A stretch of DNA of 64,000 nt from Cryomorpha sp963836915 (GCA_963836915.1 CAWILH010000002.1:1426001-1490000); one strand, 5' to 3'. Positions 18,495 through 28,414 are shown, counted from the first letter of the stretch. Program-made: numbers and translations. The notes: generated from the sequence alone by a model not told the origin.

Positions 18495-20195
18495 CTATTC
18501 TTTTATAAATTTTGTCACCTGTCTATTTTCGGCTCCTAGCAAATGCAAGAAATACGATCCCGCGGGCAGGTGGCCTACTGCCAATTGGGTTGGCGAAATG
18601 CCGAGGTTGCCCTTCATCACTTGCCTTCCTAAAAGGTCGTACACTACAAAGGCTGCATTCGGTTCTAAATGGTTGCCTTGAATGGTGAGAACTTCGCCTG
18701 CAGGGATTGGAAAGGCGTGCAAGTCATTTTTGGGTGTACTGCCCGCTGCTGAGAGTGTGTTTTCCGTGTAGATGGCGTACCAGACATCAAAGTCACCACC
18801 ACCGTAATTGGGTTGCCAGGCGTTAACAGTGCTGGAACCGAGGCAACTTCCTGCTGTTGTGCCGGCTACCAGTAATTTACCGTCTACCAGAGCATTCACC
18901 GCCGAAGGATTGCAATTGCCCGACAGTGCGGAAGTTAGGTATGTGGAATATTGCAATGACCCGCTCAAAAGGTCGAAGCTGGCAAGGTAAGACCCTTGGG
19001 AGCCTGAAAAGGACGGTTCCATAGGATTCCCAAAAGCTATTCCATCGGGTGAATCGGTGCGCCCGGTAATGTAGGCGCTGCTGGCTCCTACCTTTACACC
19101 GGGTGCCGTTTCCCCTCCCTGACCTCCAAAATAAGTGCCCCAAAGCTGCTGGCCATTCGGGTCAAAACAAGCCAAGAACCCATCATAATCGCCAGCTAAA
19201 TCTTCCTGATGAACGCCAATGGTCGTGATGCCAGAAGCAGAAAGCACCGTACCGGAAATAAAAATCCGTCCATCTTCTCCGACATCGATGTTTCCGATAA
19301 GTTCGTCTGCTTCGCCTCCGAACAAAGTCCGCCATAGGAGCTGGCCTGTCTCAGCATCGAAGCAAGACAGGATGGCGTCGAGTACCCCGCCCCCAAAAGA
19401 GTCTTGGTGGGTACCTGTACCGGCTGGAAGGTCGCTACCTGTCGAGCCATAAATGTATATCCTGCTCCCATCCGGGGAGCTGCTCAACGCACCTACCCCC
19501 CTGTCGTAATAAGTGCACCATACCAATCCTCCGTTGCTATCAAAGCGGGCAATATAAGCGGATGCCTGCTGATTATCAGGAAAATCTTCCATGTGAACCC
19601 CTGGCGTGGCCAGTGTTGTATCCTGCGTCGAGCCAGTGATGAATATCGCATTTTCTGTACTTACATTTACCCCAATTACCCGAGAAATACCGATTCCGCC
19701 AAAATAAGTGCTCCAAGCCAAACCACCTTGCGTATCCAAACAAGATAAAACCCCAGATTGCATACCGGGATATTCCATTTCATAGCTTCCTTCGGTGGTA
19801 GGATAATCGGCAGACTGAGTATACCCCCCTATTATCACAGAATCACCCAGTGTGCTGAGCGAATTAAAACTGTCTACGCTGCTGCCACCGAAAAATGTCG
19901 AATACACAGGCATGCCACCTGCATCAAATCGAGTTAGGGTCATGGCAAAGAGACCGGGACGGGTGGGAAACAATGCGTTCTCAGAAGTCCAATAATTCGC
20001 AGAAGATGACGATCCTCCCATCACCCAACCGCCGTCGGCCAGCACATCGAGCCAACTATTTCGCGACGAGCCAAAATCATCTCCATTCCCTCCGAAATAG
20101 CTGATCACCTCCGGCTCTATGTCGGTTTGCGCGGACAGTGCGGTGGTGAGAAATACAGCTAACACAAATCCAGTGATCTTTTTATAATTTCTCAT
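18495..20195 (-). CDS. Secreted SBBP/beta-propeller protein with T9SS sorting domain
   Basis: A 566-residue protein with a signal peptide (cleavage after LSAQ). The body is built of repeated blades of the type GGLAWSTYFGG, GQLLWRTLFGGEADE and GQQLWGTYFGGQGGE, separated by about 50 residues. This is the SBBP repeat family of predicted propellers. The last 80 residues, DLHAFPIPAGEVLTIQG to VTKFIKE, form a type A T9SS sorting domain. It should be secreted or anchored at the cell surface; the ligand is unknown. A TACCTTTG on the minus strand at 20239-20246 may be its -7 element, but no good -33 was found. Confidence 0.85.
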   Translation of the reverse strand: MRNYKKITGFVLAVFLTTALSAQTDIEPEVISYFGGNGDDFGSSRNSWLDVLADGGWVMGGSSSSANYWTSENALFPTRPGLFAMTLTRFDAGGMPVYSTFFGGSSVDSFNSLSTLGDSVIIGGYTQSADYPTTEGSYEMEYPGMQSGVLSCLDTQGGLAWSTYFGGIGISRVIGVNVSTENAIFITGSTQDTTLATPGVHMEDFPDNQQASAYIARFDSNGGLVWCTYYDRGVGALSSSPDGSRIYIYGSTGSDLPAGTGTHQDSFGGGVLDAILSCFDAETGQLLWRTLFGGEADELIGNIDVGEDGRIFISGTVLSASGITTIGVHQEDLAGDYDGFLACFDPNGQQLWGTYFGGQGGETAPGVKVGASSAYITGRTDSPDGIAFGNPMEPSFSGSQGSYLASFDLLSGSLQYSTYLTSALSGNCNPSAVNALVDGKLLVAGTTAGSCLGSSTVNAWQPNYGGGDFDVWYAIYTENTLSAAGSTPKNDLHAFPIPAGEVLTIQGNHLEPNAAFVVYDLLGRQVMKGNLGISPTQLAVGHLPAGSYFLHLLGAENRQVTKFIKE

Positions 20196-20544
20196 TCTTA
20201 ACGCTTTAGGGTGGTGTAAGTTTTGAAACTTCCATCTCCAAAGGTAAATTTATTGTTAGCTAAGTATAAATATATAGGAAAAAAATTAAATCATTTCAAT
20301 CTACTGAAATTAAAGGTAAGTGACAGCTTTAGCACTATTGACAAATCGTCGTTATATTCCTTTCTTGCTAAAACCAGCGACGGGATGCTCAAAACTAGAT
20401 TCATGTTCATTCAGTTTGAGAACTTCTGATGATTCCAGTCCAAGACGGAAAAATTCTTGGGCGGAGCCTTTCTGAACATCTTCCAACGGCCGATTACTTT
20501 TATTAAAATTTCGGTGTTTTCTAACCAATTATCTTCGCGCCACC
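20196..20544. other. Intergenic, no gene seen
   Basis: A 349-base AT-rich stretch between the SBBP protein gene (start) and mnmA (stop), both on the minus strand. A short plus-strand frame with a TTG start is present at 20223-20429 but has no support. Only the possible -7 element at 20239-20246 is notable. Confidence 0.55.
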
Positions 20545-21711
20545 CTATCCAATCACCCCCGAGCCGATCAGCTCATCGCCATCATACCAAGCTACGAATT
20601 GACCCGCTGCCACGCCGCGCTGCGGCCGGTCAAAATAGATCGACATTCCATTTTCGCCCAGTTTTAGGGTGGCCTGCTCAAGGGGCTGCCGGTATCTGAT
20701 ACGTGCCATATAGCGCCGCTCTTCGCCCAGCGCCATCATTAAATCTTTCCGTATCCAGTGGAGCTCATTGCTTCTCACGGTGAGTCCGCTGCGGTACAGG
20801 CCGGGATGGTCATCACCTTGGCCGGTATAGATCAGGTTCTTCTCAACGTCGGTACCTATTACGAATAGTGGTTTTTCCTTTCCGCCTACATTCAGCCCTT
20901 TGCGTTGTCCCACGGTATAAAAATGGGCACCACGATGGGTGCCGACTACCTCTCCCATTTCGGGATCGAGCTCATGGGCATCGGTAGATTCTATGGCTAC
21001 ATCGCCGGCCATCACCCTATTCATGCTCGCAGCCGGAATCTCAATGATGTCTCCGTCTTTTGGCTCCAGCTGCTGCTGCAAAAAATCGGGAAGACTGATT
21101 TTCCCGACAAAACAGAGCCCTTGCGAATCTTTCTTTCCAGCGGTAACCAGCCCCTGCTGAGTTGCTATTTTTCGAACTTCAGACTTTTGTAAGTGTCCGA
21201 TCGGAAAAAGTGCTTTGGCCAACTGAGCCTGACTCACTTGACATAAGAAATAGCTCTGGTCCTTATTCCGATCGGCTCCGGCCAAGAGCTGATATACCGT
21301 AGCTCCTCCCGCCGTGGTCTCTCCCTTCTGGCAATAATGACCCGTAGCTACATAATCGGCGCCCAAGCTGAGAGCTGTCTTTAGAAAACTGTCAAACTTT
21401 ATCTCACGGTTGCAGAGTATATCTGGGTTTGGTGTGCGCCCAGCGGCATATTCGGCAAACATATAATCAACGATACGCGCCTTATAATCAGCGCTTAAAT
21501 CGACCACCTGAAATGGTATGCCCAGAGATTGCGCTACGAGCATGGCGTCATTGCTATCTTCTATCCAAGGGCATTCATTGGCAAGGATCACCGAATCATC
21601 ATGCCAGTTTTTCATAAAAAGTCCCAGAACATCATAGCCCTGCTCTTTTAAAAGATATGCCGCCACACTGGAATCGACACCTCCGGAAAGGCCCACAACT
21701 ACGCGTTTCAT
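20545..21711 (-). CDS. mnmA: tRNA 2-thiouridine(34) synthase MnmA
   Basis: MnmA adds sulfur to U34 of tRNAs for Lys, Glu and Gln. The 388-residue protein has the PP-loop GLSGGVDSSVAAYLL at the N-terminus, GLFMKNW, and GRTPNPDILCN with catalytic Cys100. The second catalytic Cys200 is in DSQGLCFVG. Downstream are HFYTVGQRKGL and PQRGVAAGQFV, family-typical C-terminal elements. Full length and intact. TATCTTTG on the minus strand at 21731-21738, just upstream of the ATG, may be its own -7 element, although the DUF481 gene ends only 33 bases away. Confidence 0.97.
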   Translation of the reverse strand: MKRVVVGLSGGVDSSVAAYLLKEQGYDVLGLFMKNWHDDSVILANECPWIEDSNDAMLVAQSLGIPFQVVDLSADYKARIVDYMFAEYAAGRTPNPDILCNREIKFDSFLKTALSLGADYVATGHYCQKGETTAGGATVYQLLAGADRNKDQSYFLCQVSQAQLAKALFPIGHLQKSEVRKIATQQGLVTAGKKDSQGLCFVGKISLPDFLQQQLEPKDGDIIEIPAASMNRVMAGDVAIESTDAHELDPEMGEVVGTHRGAHFYTVGQRKGLNVGGKEKPLFVIGTDVEKNLIYTGQGDDHPGLYRSGLTVRSNELHWIRKDLMMALGEERRYMARIRYRQPLEQATLKLGENGMSIYFDRPQRGVAAGQFVAWYDGDELIGSGVIG

Positions 21712-21744
21712 CTACTTAAAATTCAGGCTGCAAAGATAGGCATC

Positions 21745-22785
21745 TTAGAGTTCCCAGCCGAAGCCGGTCTGGAGCACGTAGTCTGCGCGAGACGCACCAC
21801 TGGTAGGCTTGCTATCATAGTTGAGCGTGATACCGCTCTTGATATAAAAATCGTAAGGAAGGTCGTAGGAGATATCAAATTTAAAATCGATCCTGTTACG
21901 GCCTGCTTCCGTGAGGCTTGGATACCAGGTAGTATTGGTAAGTATATTCAAATCCCCGATATCGTATAGATTGAGTTCCGTGCTCAGCACGCCTTCATAA
22001 CTCTGCCTATCGTCATTTACCTGCTCGGGGTCGGGCGATTCCAGAAAGGTCTCATTATTGAAGGCTATGCCCGCAATGACATTCCAATAGGTGGAATTGG
22101 TGCGCGCCAAATAATAGCCGATCCCCAACTGCCCAGTAGTACGGAGGTCGATAAGCTGCTCGGTATTGGATAGAAAGTTGATCTGTGCCCCTGCGAAAAA
22201 AGAATTCTTGAACGATCTATTGGCCGATAGCGAAGCGTCGATCCGTTCTACTGGCTCTACTTCGTTTTGAGATGATCTCACTTGGTTATAGTTTGATCCC
22301 AGCACCCAATTCCGTGATTTATAGCCTAGCGAGCTCCGTGTATTGAATTGTTGCAGATTATTGGCTTTGGTAAGGCTGTAGCCAAGGTCGATAGATGCAG
22401 AAAGGCGGCTCCAAAAGTCTTCTTTTAAAGTACGCAGATTGACTATTTCTATCCCTTTCACTATGGTACCGCCAGATTCAGAGTTGATCGAGAAAACACT
22501 ATCGGAGATGGTCGTAATCGTCGCATTCTGGATAAAAGTTTTATTTTCCAAAGCCACATTATAATGCTTCGAAGACTTGAAGCGCACCACTTTTTCCCAT
22601 TCTATCTTGAAATCGCTATCGCTATAGTCGGTCTCTATGGTCAGCACTCCGCGATTGAGCCCTTTTACATTTCCTACTATTATATTTGATCCATTGAAAT
22701 AGACGGTATCATTTTGAGCATTGAGCAATTGACCTACTAGGAGCATTGCCAAAGCCAGCAAAAAGGTAAAAAACTTAAGATTCAT
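21745..22785 (-). CDS. DUF481 outer-membrane-type protein
   Basis: The start at ATG 22785 gives a signal peptide (MNLKFFTFLLALAMLLVGQ, cleavage near LNAQ). After a small N-terminal domain (about residues 25-120) with strand-like LTIETDYSDSDFKIEWEKV, the rest is alternating amphipathic strands ending in an aromatic residue pattern, RADYVLQTGFGWEL. This fits the DUF481 family of predicted outer membrane barrels. The function is unknown. It lies 96 bases after the substrate-binding lipoprotein gene on the same strand and could be a late member of that operon. Confidence 0.8.
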   Translation of the reverse strand: MNLKFFTFLLALAMLLVGQLLNAQNDTVYFNGSNIIVGNVKGLNRGVLTIETDYSDSDFKIEWEKVVRFKSSKHYNVALENKTFIQNATITTISDSVFSINSESGGTIVKGIEIVNLRTLKEDFWSRLSASIDLGYSLTKANNLQQFNTRSSLGYKSRNWVLGSNYNQVRSSQNEVEPVERIDASLSANRSFKNSFFAGAQINFLSNTEQLIDLRTTGQLGIGYYLARTNSTYWNVIAGIAFNNETFLESPDPEQVNDDRQSYEGVLSTELNLYDIGDLNILTNTTWYPSLTEAGRNRIDFKFDISYDLPYDFYIKSGITLNYDSKPTSGASRADYVLQTGFGWEL

Positions 22786-22881
22786 TTTGAGTTCTAAGAT
22801 TTGGGCAACAAATTTATTATTTTGTTGAGATTTTTTCAGTGGCGTTGCTGCCAATCTGAGACCAAATCAGTTTAAAACGGA

Positions 22882-24003
22882 CTATTCGCCCAGCGGAAAG
22901 AAGTAGGAAAACTCGTGATCGGGAATAGCGCCAGGATGAAAAGTCTCCAGCAGGTCGGCAAGGATATGATCGGGCTCCATGATAGCATCGCCAAAATAAT
23001 CTACCTGCGCCGCGTTGCATATAAAAACGTGAGATTTTTGCACGGCCTTAAAATTGGTATAGGCGGGATTTCCATCCAAAAGGTCGGCCTTCGAATAGGT
23101 CGATTCCTGAGAGACGACCAAGCCCCAATAATCGGCATCAGATACCGCCTTGAGCGCCGATTCATAATCGATTTGTAAACTTCCCTGAATGGAGAAGCGG
23201 TCAAAAACATAAAGCGCACCCGCATCGCGAATGTATTTGGCAATATAACTATCACTTCCGGGAGCATACCATAAATCCTTATACCTGCTTCCTGTAAAAA
23301 CCATCGGAAGCTGTGAATAAACCGCAGCTTTCATTTTTATGGCCTGGTAGCGCTTTTCGATGCCTCGATAGATGCTGTCGGCCTCGGCGTATTTTCCCGT
23401 AAGGATACCCACTAATTTGATCCATTCGACCCGTCCCAGTGGGGTGGCTTCCAGATATTCCATATTCAGAACTATTGGTATGCCCTGCTCTTCAAGCCTT
23501 CCGAAATCTGAATCGCCGTAAGCATAGGCCATAAAAACGGAAGGATTGAGCGCAAGGACTTTCTCAAAATCAAGCTCGCCACCAGCGGTAAGCTCCACAG
23601 CAGCTCCGGCATCGATCTCAGCGCGCATGGCGGCGTTCATAATGAGCTCCGTAAAGGTCACGCCATCGACCTTCCCGATCTCAGCAAGCTGGTCAAAATA
23701 AGCGATGAAAGTAGTGCTGTTCAGCGCTGCATTCCGTATGGGAATGGCTATGGAATCGACACCTTTATATCCGCCACCAAAATAATATGTGGCCATGGCC
23801 GAAGTGCTGTCATTGGCGTCGCAAATCATTACTTTAAATTCATCGCTGCTAGCATCACCTTTGCGGAAAAGCCTGAAACCAGTGGCATAATGCAAGGCAA
23901 CTTCGATATAATCATTTCCTGCCGCACCTCCATCCAAGCTTTCCGTTTTGCAGGACGAGAAAGCCACCATAAGAATTAAAAGCCAGAATATTCTACTCTG
24001 CAT
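22882..24003 (-). CDS. Periplasmic substrate-binding lipoprotein, iron/cobalamin (TroA-like) type
   Basis: A 373-residue protein with a lipoprotein signal (MQSRIFWLLILMVAFSSC). It shows the features of the FepB/BtuF group of binding proteins: FEKVLALNPSVFMAYAYGDS, EYLEATPLGRVEWIKLVGIL and the C-terminal EPDHILADLLETFHPG. Such proteins hand siderophores or corrinoids to an importer. Its start codon overlaps the end of the upstream membrane-fusion gene by 11 bases, so translation is probably coupled. No importer permease of that type is nearby; the operon instead encodes MacAB-like exporter parts. The ligand is not known. Confidence 0.82.
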   Translation of the reverse strand: MQSRIFWLLILMVAFSSCKTESLDGGAAGNDYIEVALHYATGFRLFRKGDASSDEFKVMICDANDSTSAMATYYFGGGYKGVDSIAIPIRNAALNSTTFIAYFDQLAEIGKVDGVTFTELIMNAAMRAEIDAGAAVELTAGGELDFEKVLALNPSVFMAYAYGDSDFGRLEEQGIPIVLNMEYLEATPLGRVEWIKLVGILTGKYAEADSIYRGIEKRYQAIKMKAAVYSQLPMVFTGSRYKDLWYAPGSDSYIAKYIRDAGALYVFDRFSIQGSLQIDYESALKAVSDADYWGLVVSQESTYSKADLLDGNPAYTNFKAVQKSHVFICNAAQVDYFGDAIMEPDHILADLLETFHPGAIPDHEFSYFFPLGE

Positions 24004-25096
24004 CAGTGATGGGTTGGTTCCACTTTTTAATGGCCATTTCTTCGTCCACGCCACCGAGTACTTCTACTTTGATACCGTCCGAAAGTCCCAGCCGGATTTT
24101 CTTGCGCTCGTAATTTTGATTGCCCTGCGCGACTTCTACGAAGATCGCCGTATCGTTTTCAAATTGCACGAGACTTTCATTGATCACCAAAACATTATCG
24201 CGTTTTTCCAATACCACATCGGCATTGGCAGAATAGCCTGCACGTATAAATTGATTTTCCTTGAGATCGACAGATGCTTTGATTTCAAACTGAATGGCTC
24301 CATTTTCTTCCACCCCTTTCGGTGAAATATATTCGAGCACGGCATCAAACCGTTCATCTTCTATCGCGCCCACGGTAAGGATCAAAGCCATGCCTTCTTT
24401 GATTTTGCCTACTTCAGATTCGTCTACTTTTCCTTCGAAAATCAGGTCGCTCATATCGGCCACAGTGGCAATGGTGGTGCCTTCATTGAAGTTATTGACT
24501 TCGATCACTGAGTTGCCTATTTCTATGGGCACTGCGAGCACCATCCCGCTTATGGTACTTTTGACCAGCGTATTTGATGCTGCCGAATTTTTGCGTGAAG
24601 CGCCTTCACGAATTATTTTGAGATTATCTTCTGCCCCTTCCAGCTCAGTGGCAGCAGTGCGTTTGCCGAGTTCGAAGGGTTGAAAGTCGGCTGCCGATAT
24701 TACGCCCTGATCAAATAGGGTTTTATTCCTTTCGTAATCTACCTTGGCATTATCCCGCTCTATTTCAGCGCGTTGCACCCTGTTCTCGGCATTGCTGAGC
24801 GTCACCATATCGGGTATGACTTTGATGCGTGCGATCACGTCGCCTTCTTTGATCAGCTGCCCGGGTTCGATCATAAGCTTGTCAATAATGCCTGAAACAA
24901 CGGGCTTGATATCGATCTCCTTGCGTGGCACGACCGATCCTGTGGCGACCGTTTTCTTGATCACATCGGCGTAATAGGGCTTTTCGGTCTCAAAAGTCAC
25001 CGTTTTCTCTTGAGATTTTTGGTAGACATAAAAGAGCGTCCAGCCCAAAAGGCCGACAATGAGAATGGTGATAATGATAAAAATTGTTTTTTTCAT
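23993..25096 (-). CDS. HlyD/MacA-family periplasmic adaptor protein
   Basis: The 367-residue membrane-fusion protein has one N-terminal helix (residues 4-26), a first half-lipoyl stretch (VSGIIDKLMIEPGQLIKEGD), a coiled-coil hairpin (about 105-175, NRVQRAEIERDNAKVDYERN), the second lipoyl half (SGMVLAVPIEIGNSV), a beta-barrel and a C-terminal MPL domain (GLSDGIKVEVLGGV). It would connect the inner-membrane ABC part to an outer-membrane TolC-like channel, which is not in the window. It comes 10 bases after the second permease gene. Confidence 0.92.
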   Translation of the reverse strand: MKKTIFIIITILIVGLLGWTLFYVYQKSQEKTVTFETEKPYYADVIKKTVATGSVVPRKEIDIKPVVSGIIDKLMIEPGQLIKEGDVIARIKVIPDMVTLSNAENRVQRAEIERDNAKVDYERNKTLFDQGVISAADFQPFELGKRTAATELEGAEDNLKIIREGASRKNSAASNTLVKSTISGMVLAVPIEIGNSVIEVNNFNEGTTIATVADMSDLIFEGKVDESEVGKIKEGMALILTVGAIEDERFDAVLEYISPKGVEENGAIQFEIKASVDLKENQFIRAGYSANADVVLEKRDNVLVINESLVQFENDTAIFVEVAQGNQNYERKKIRLGLSDGIKVEVLGGVDEEMAIKKWNQPITDAE

Positions 25097-25106
25097 GGTC
25101 TGGGTT

Positions 25107-26357
25107 TTACTCCGATCGGAGCGCTTCTACGGGTTTAATATTGGCAGCCCTAAAAGCCGGTAAAATTCCTGCAAGAGCTCCGGAGACAATAAGCACGGTG
25201 AGCGCTGCGAACAAAACTTGAAAGTCAACGCCGGGATTCTTAAATGGCCCGTCGCTTCCGGCCGTGGCCAAACTCACTCCTTCCAGAAGCCATACACCGG
25301 CTATCACGCCGAGGAAACCTGCGATCGCAGATAGAAAAAGCGATTCGAGCAGTATCTGCGAGATCACATCCCAAGGGGTGGCACCCAAAGCTTTGCGCAC
25401 GCCGATCTCATTAGTCCTTTCCTTGATAATGACCAGCATGATATTACTGACCCCGATCACTCCAGCTATGAGTGTCAAAATACCTACGAACCAAGAGAGC
25501 GCTCGAATACCTAGAAAAATTGCATTCATATTGTCAAAATCTTCTTGAACATTATAATATCCGAAAGCCCTGTCATCATCAGGGTGAACTTTATGCTTCA
25601 CCTTCAGCTTGTTGACAATTATGGTTTCCATTTCGCTCACTTTGACCGAAGGGATACTGGTGATGCTGAGCCAGCCGACTTTATCGCCCCAATTAAATGC
25701 TTTTTGAAAAGTGGTAAGGGGAATAAAGATACTCTTGGTGTCTTCTTCGGCCCGCTCGCCCGTGAAGTTTGACTTATAAATCCCGATCACTTGAAAGTTC
25801 ACTCCATTGATGCGGATGTATTCGCCGAGAGCGGCCTCCCCTTTTTTGAAAAGCTCTGCATTTACGCGTTCACCGATCACACATACTTTGCGAAGCTGAT
25901 CAAGATCATCCCAATTTAAAAACCGTCCTTGGGTGATGGGGCGTGGCTCAATTTTAAGGTAATCGGGCGTATCTCCGTATACGGTAAAGGCGCCAGTGAG
26001 CACTCCACGGGTCACATTGTTGGTGCCACGGTAGCCACCAAGCTGGACACGCGGAGACAGCACATCTATCTCAGGGACAGACTCTTTAAGATATTCTACA
26101 TCACTGCTGCGCAAGTCAAAATTACGCCCCTGCTGAAAGCCTGCATACGGCTTGGTAGTGGTCTGTGTCCATAAAAACATGCTATTGGTCACTTCATTGA
26201 AATTAGTTTTTACGCCATTGCGCAATCCATTGCCCGAGCCCATCATGATGATGAGCATCATAATGCCCCACATCACACCAAAGGCCGTGGCTGCAGTTCT
26301 AAAAGGATTCTTTCCCAAGACCTGAAATACTTCTGCCCACTTATCTCTGTCAAACAT
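25107..26357 (-). CDS. MacB-type ABC transporter permease (second)
   Basis: A 416-residue permease with the MacB_PCD plus FtsX layout: an N-terminal helix at about 20-42, a periplasmic domain of about 230 residues, and three helices near the C-terminus. IKERTNEIGVRKALGATPWD is the coupling helix with the classic EIGxRKALGA motif, and the end ANIKPVEALRSE is also typical. It is a paralogue of the neighbouring permease 26360-27589; the two probably form a heterodimer. The gene start lies 2 bases after the previous stop. Confidence 0.93.
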   Translation of the reverse strand: MFDRDKWAEVFQVLGKNPFRTAATAFGVMWGIMMLIIMMGSGNGLRNGVKTNFNEVTNSMFLWTQTTTKPYAGFQQGRNFDLRSSDVEYLKESVPEIDVLSPRVQLGGYRGTNNVTRGVLTGAFTVYGDTPDYLKIEPRPITQGRFLNWDDLDQLRKVCVIGERVNAELFKKGEAALGEYIRINGVNFQVIGIYKSNFTGERAEEDTKSIFIPLTTFQKAFNWGDKVGWLSITSIPSVKVSEMETIIVNKLKVKHKVHPDDDRAFGYYNVQEDFDNMNAIFLGIRALSWFVGILTLIAGVIGVSNIMLVIIKERTNEIGVRKALGATPWDVISQILLESLFLSAIAGFLGVIAGVWLLEGVSLATAGSDGPFKNPGVDFQVLFAALTVLIVSGALAGILPAFRAANIKPVEALRSE

Positions 26358-26359
26358 TT

Positions 26360-27589
26360 CTACTCATCTCTAAGTGCTACCACCGGTTTAATACTCGCCG
26401 CTCGGATGGCCGGAAAAAGACCGGCGATGGCTCCTGCGCCTACCATAATAATAAGCGTTGATATTGCCACCTTAAAATTCACCTGCGGACTCTCAAACAT
26501 TTGTTGTTTGCCTATAAGCGCGGAGATACCTTCGAGTGCAAATACCCCAGCTACCAAGCCCAGATAACCGGCAAAAGCGGTGATAAAAATGGATTCGTGC
26601 AAAATCAGTCCAATGACCGAAAAAGGGGTTGCTCCCAAGGCTTTTCGCACTCCGATCTCTTTGGTGCGCTCCTTTACCACTACGCTCATGATATTGCTTA
26701 TGCCCACTATACCGGCTATGATGGTAAAGCCACCAATAATCCATACAAATATTTTGATCCCCAAAATTATATCGGAGATCTCCTTAAATTCTTCATTATT
26801 ATTTCTCACGTAGATCGCAGCGTCATCGGCCGGCGCGATATCATGCTTTCGCTTTAGCAAATCTTCGATCTGTTGACGCATTTCCATCGTTTTTGGAAGC
26901 GCGAGGGCACCGGTGGTCACGGCAAACATATTGATGTCCGTTCCCACTCCAAACACTTGCTGACCCGCGGTGATCGGAACGTAGATATAACGCATCTCGC
27001 GCGAGCTTCCGGTATCTGTAAATACGCCGATCACCTTGAATGAAACCCCAAATATTTGTATGTACTGTCCGATGGCATCCCCTTCTGGAAATAGATCGGA
27101 ATAAACATCTTCACCAATTACGGCAAGCTTTCGCTGCGCTGCAACATCTTGCGGACTTATGAACCTTCCTTCCAGAATAATGCTGTTCTCTATGAATTGA
27201 TGTCCGGGATGCACCGCCCGAATGGGATAGGTGTTAAATTCTTTGCCGCGGTTTACCCCGGCATTCCACACCATGTAGCGCGCGCTGGCCTGCTCTATGC
27301 CATCTACGGTTTTCAAAACGGTCTCGTAGTCTTCATCGGTAAATTGAATCTCACGACCGGGCTTTAATCCTTTGTAAGCCACCGAAGTCTTGCCCGACCG
27401 CACCCAGATACTGTTGATGGCATCATCATTAAATTCGGTGATTATGCCATTGCGCAGCCCTTCGCTGGCACCGAGCAGAATGATAAGCATGAAAATACCC
27501 CAGAATACCGAGAAGGCTGTGAGAAAAGTGCGCAGCTTATTCTTTGCAATTGCCGCCAATATCTCCTGCCATTTATCAATGCTAAACAT
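26360..27589 (-). CDS. MacB-type ABC transporter permease (first)
   Basis: A 409-residue permease with the same architecture as its neighbour: an N-terminal helix (about 18-42), a MacB periplasmic core, and a FtsX domain with KERTKEIGVRKALGATPFSV and a C-terminal SIKPVVALRDE. Its ATG lies inside the end of the ATPase gene with an 8-base overlap, so the subunits are probably translated in a coupled way. It is likely part of an export or mechanotransmission complex rather than an importer. Confidence 0.93.
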   Translation of the reverse strand: MFSIDKWQEILAAIAKNKLRTFLTAFSVFWGIFMLIILLGASEGLRNGIITEFNDDAINSIWVRSGKTSVAYKGLKPGREIQFTDEDYETVLKTVDGIEQASARYMVWNAGVNRGKEFNTYPIRAVHPGHQFIENSIILEGRFISPQDVAAQRKLAVIGEDVYSDLFPEGDAIGQYIQIFGVSFKVIGVFTDTGSSREMRYIYVPITAGQQVFGVGTDINMFAVTTGALALPKTMEMRQQIEDLLKRKHDIAPADDAAIYVRNNNEEFKEISDIILGIKIFVWIIGGFTIIAGIVGISNIMSVVVKERTKEIGVRKALGATPFSVIGLILHESIFITAFAGYLGLVAGVFALEGISALIGKQQMFESPQVNFKVAISTLIIMVGAGAIAGLFPAIRAASIKPVVALRDE

Positions 27590-28267
27590 GGTCTATCAAA
27601 GCATTTTGACTTTCTATCACACCATCTTTCAGCCTGATAAGTCTATTGGTCATTTGGGCAATGTCATTTTCATGGGTTACGATCACCACCGTCATCCCTT
27701 CTTTATGCACCTGCTTGAGCAGATCCATCACGGCATAAGATGTCGTGGTATCGAGCGCTCCCGTAGGCTCGTCGGCCAATATTATTTTCGGGTTTGAGAT
27801 CAATGATCTCGCTATGGCTACTCGCTGCTTCTGTCCACCGCTCAGTTCATTGGGCGAGTGGTCAGCCCATTCGAGCAGGCCTACCTTATCCAAATATTTT
27901 CGAGCGATATCATTTCTTTTTTTCTGCTTACTCCTTGGTAATAGAGTGGCAGGGCGACATTATCTACTGCATTTTTAAAAGGAATAAGATTGAACGATTG
28001 AAAGATAAATCCGATCATCTCGCTGCGGTAGCGTGCCGATTTGGTTTCTGAAAGGTTCTTTATCAACTTGCCGTCCAGCAAATATTCGCCCGAGTCGTAG
28101 CTATCGAGTATGCCTAAGATATTGAGCATGGTTGACTTTCCCGAACCCGAAGAGCCCATAATAGACACGAGCTCGCCTGCCTTGATCTCCATGTCAATGC
28201 CTTTGAGCACGGGCAGGGGCCTCGAGCCTACGATATAGCTTTTATTGAGATGGTTTAGTCTGATCAT
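27582..28267 (-). CDS. MacB/LolD-type ABC ATPase (frame broken in a poly-A tract at 27917)
   Basis: The ATPase begins at ATG 28267 with MIRLNHLNKSY. The first part has Walker A (GSSGSGKSTMLNILG) and the Q-loop FIFQSFNL. The second, in another frame, has LSGGQKQRVAIARSLI, the Walker B ILADEPTGALD and the switch VTHE. The frames join as GVSRKKRNDIARKYLDKVG if the run of seven A (27917-27923 as T) had eight. The corrected length is 228-229 residues, normal for this group. A homopolymer sequencing error is most likely, though slippage in vivo is possible. It is the first gene of the exporter operon. Confidence 0.9.
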
Positions 28268-28365
28268 GGCAGCTTCCGGTGATTCGGAAACGCTAAGGTA
28301 AAAAATAGCGTTTGTCTGCATTGATCAAAATACGCAAGCGGCGATATGGAACGATGCGTGGAAAT

Positions 28366-28395
28366 GAAAAAGCCGCCGAACTGATTCGACGGCTT
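28366..28395 (-). terminator. Rho-independent terminator after the sus-type operon
   Basis: On the minus strand, AAGCCGTCGAA pairs with TTCGGCGGCTT across a TCAG loop (28370-28395, 11 pairs with one G-T), followed by a T run. It lies 20 bases after the stop of the 28415 gene. Confidence 0.88.
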
Positions 28396-28414
28396 GAATT
28401 CTATTTGGGCACTA

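Noticed and set aside
20223..20429. 68-residue plus-strand frame in an intergenic stretch
   Set aside because: TTG start, AT-rich composition and no conserved motif; likely chance.
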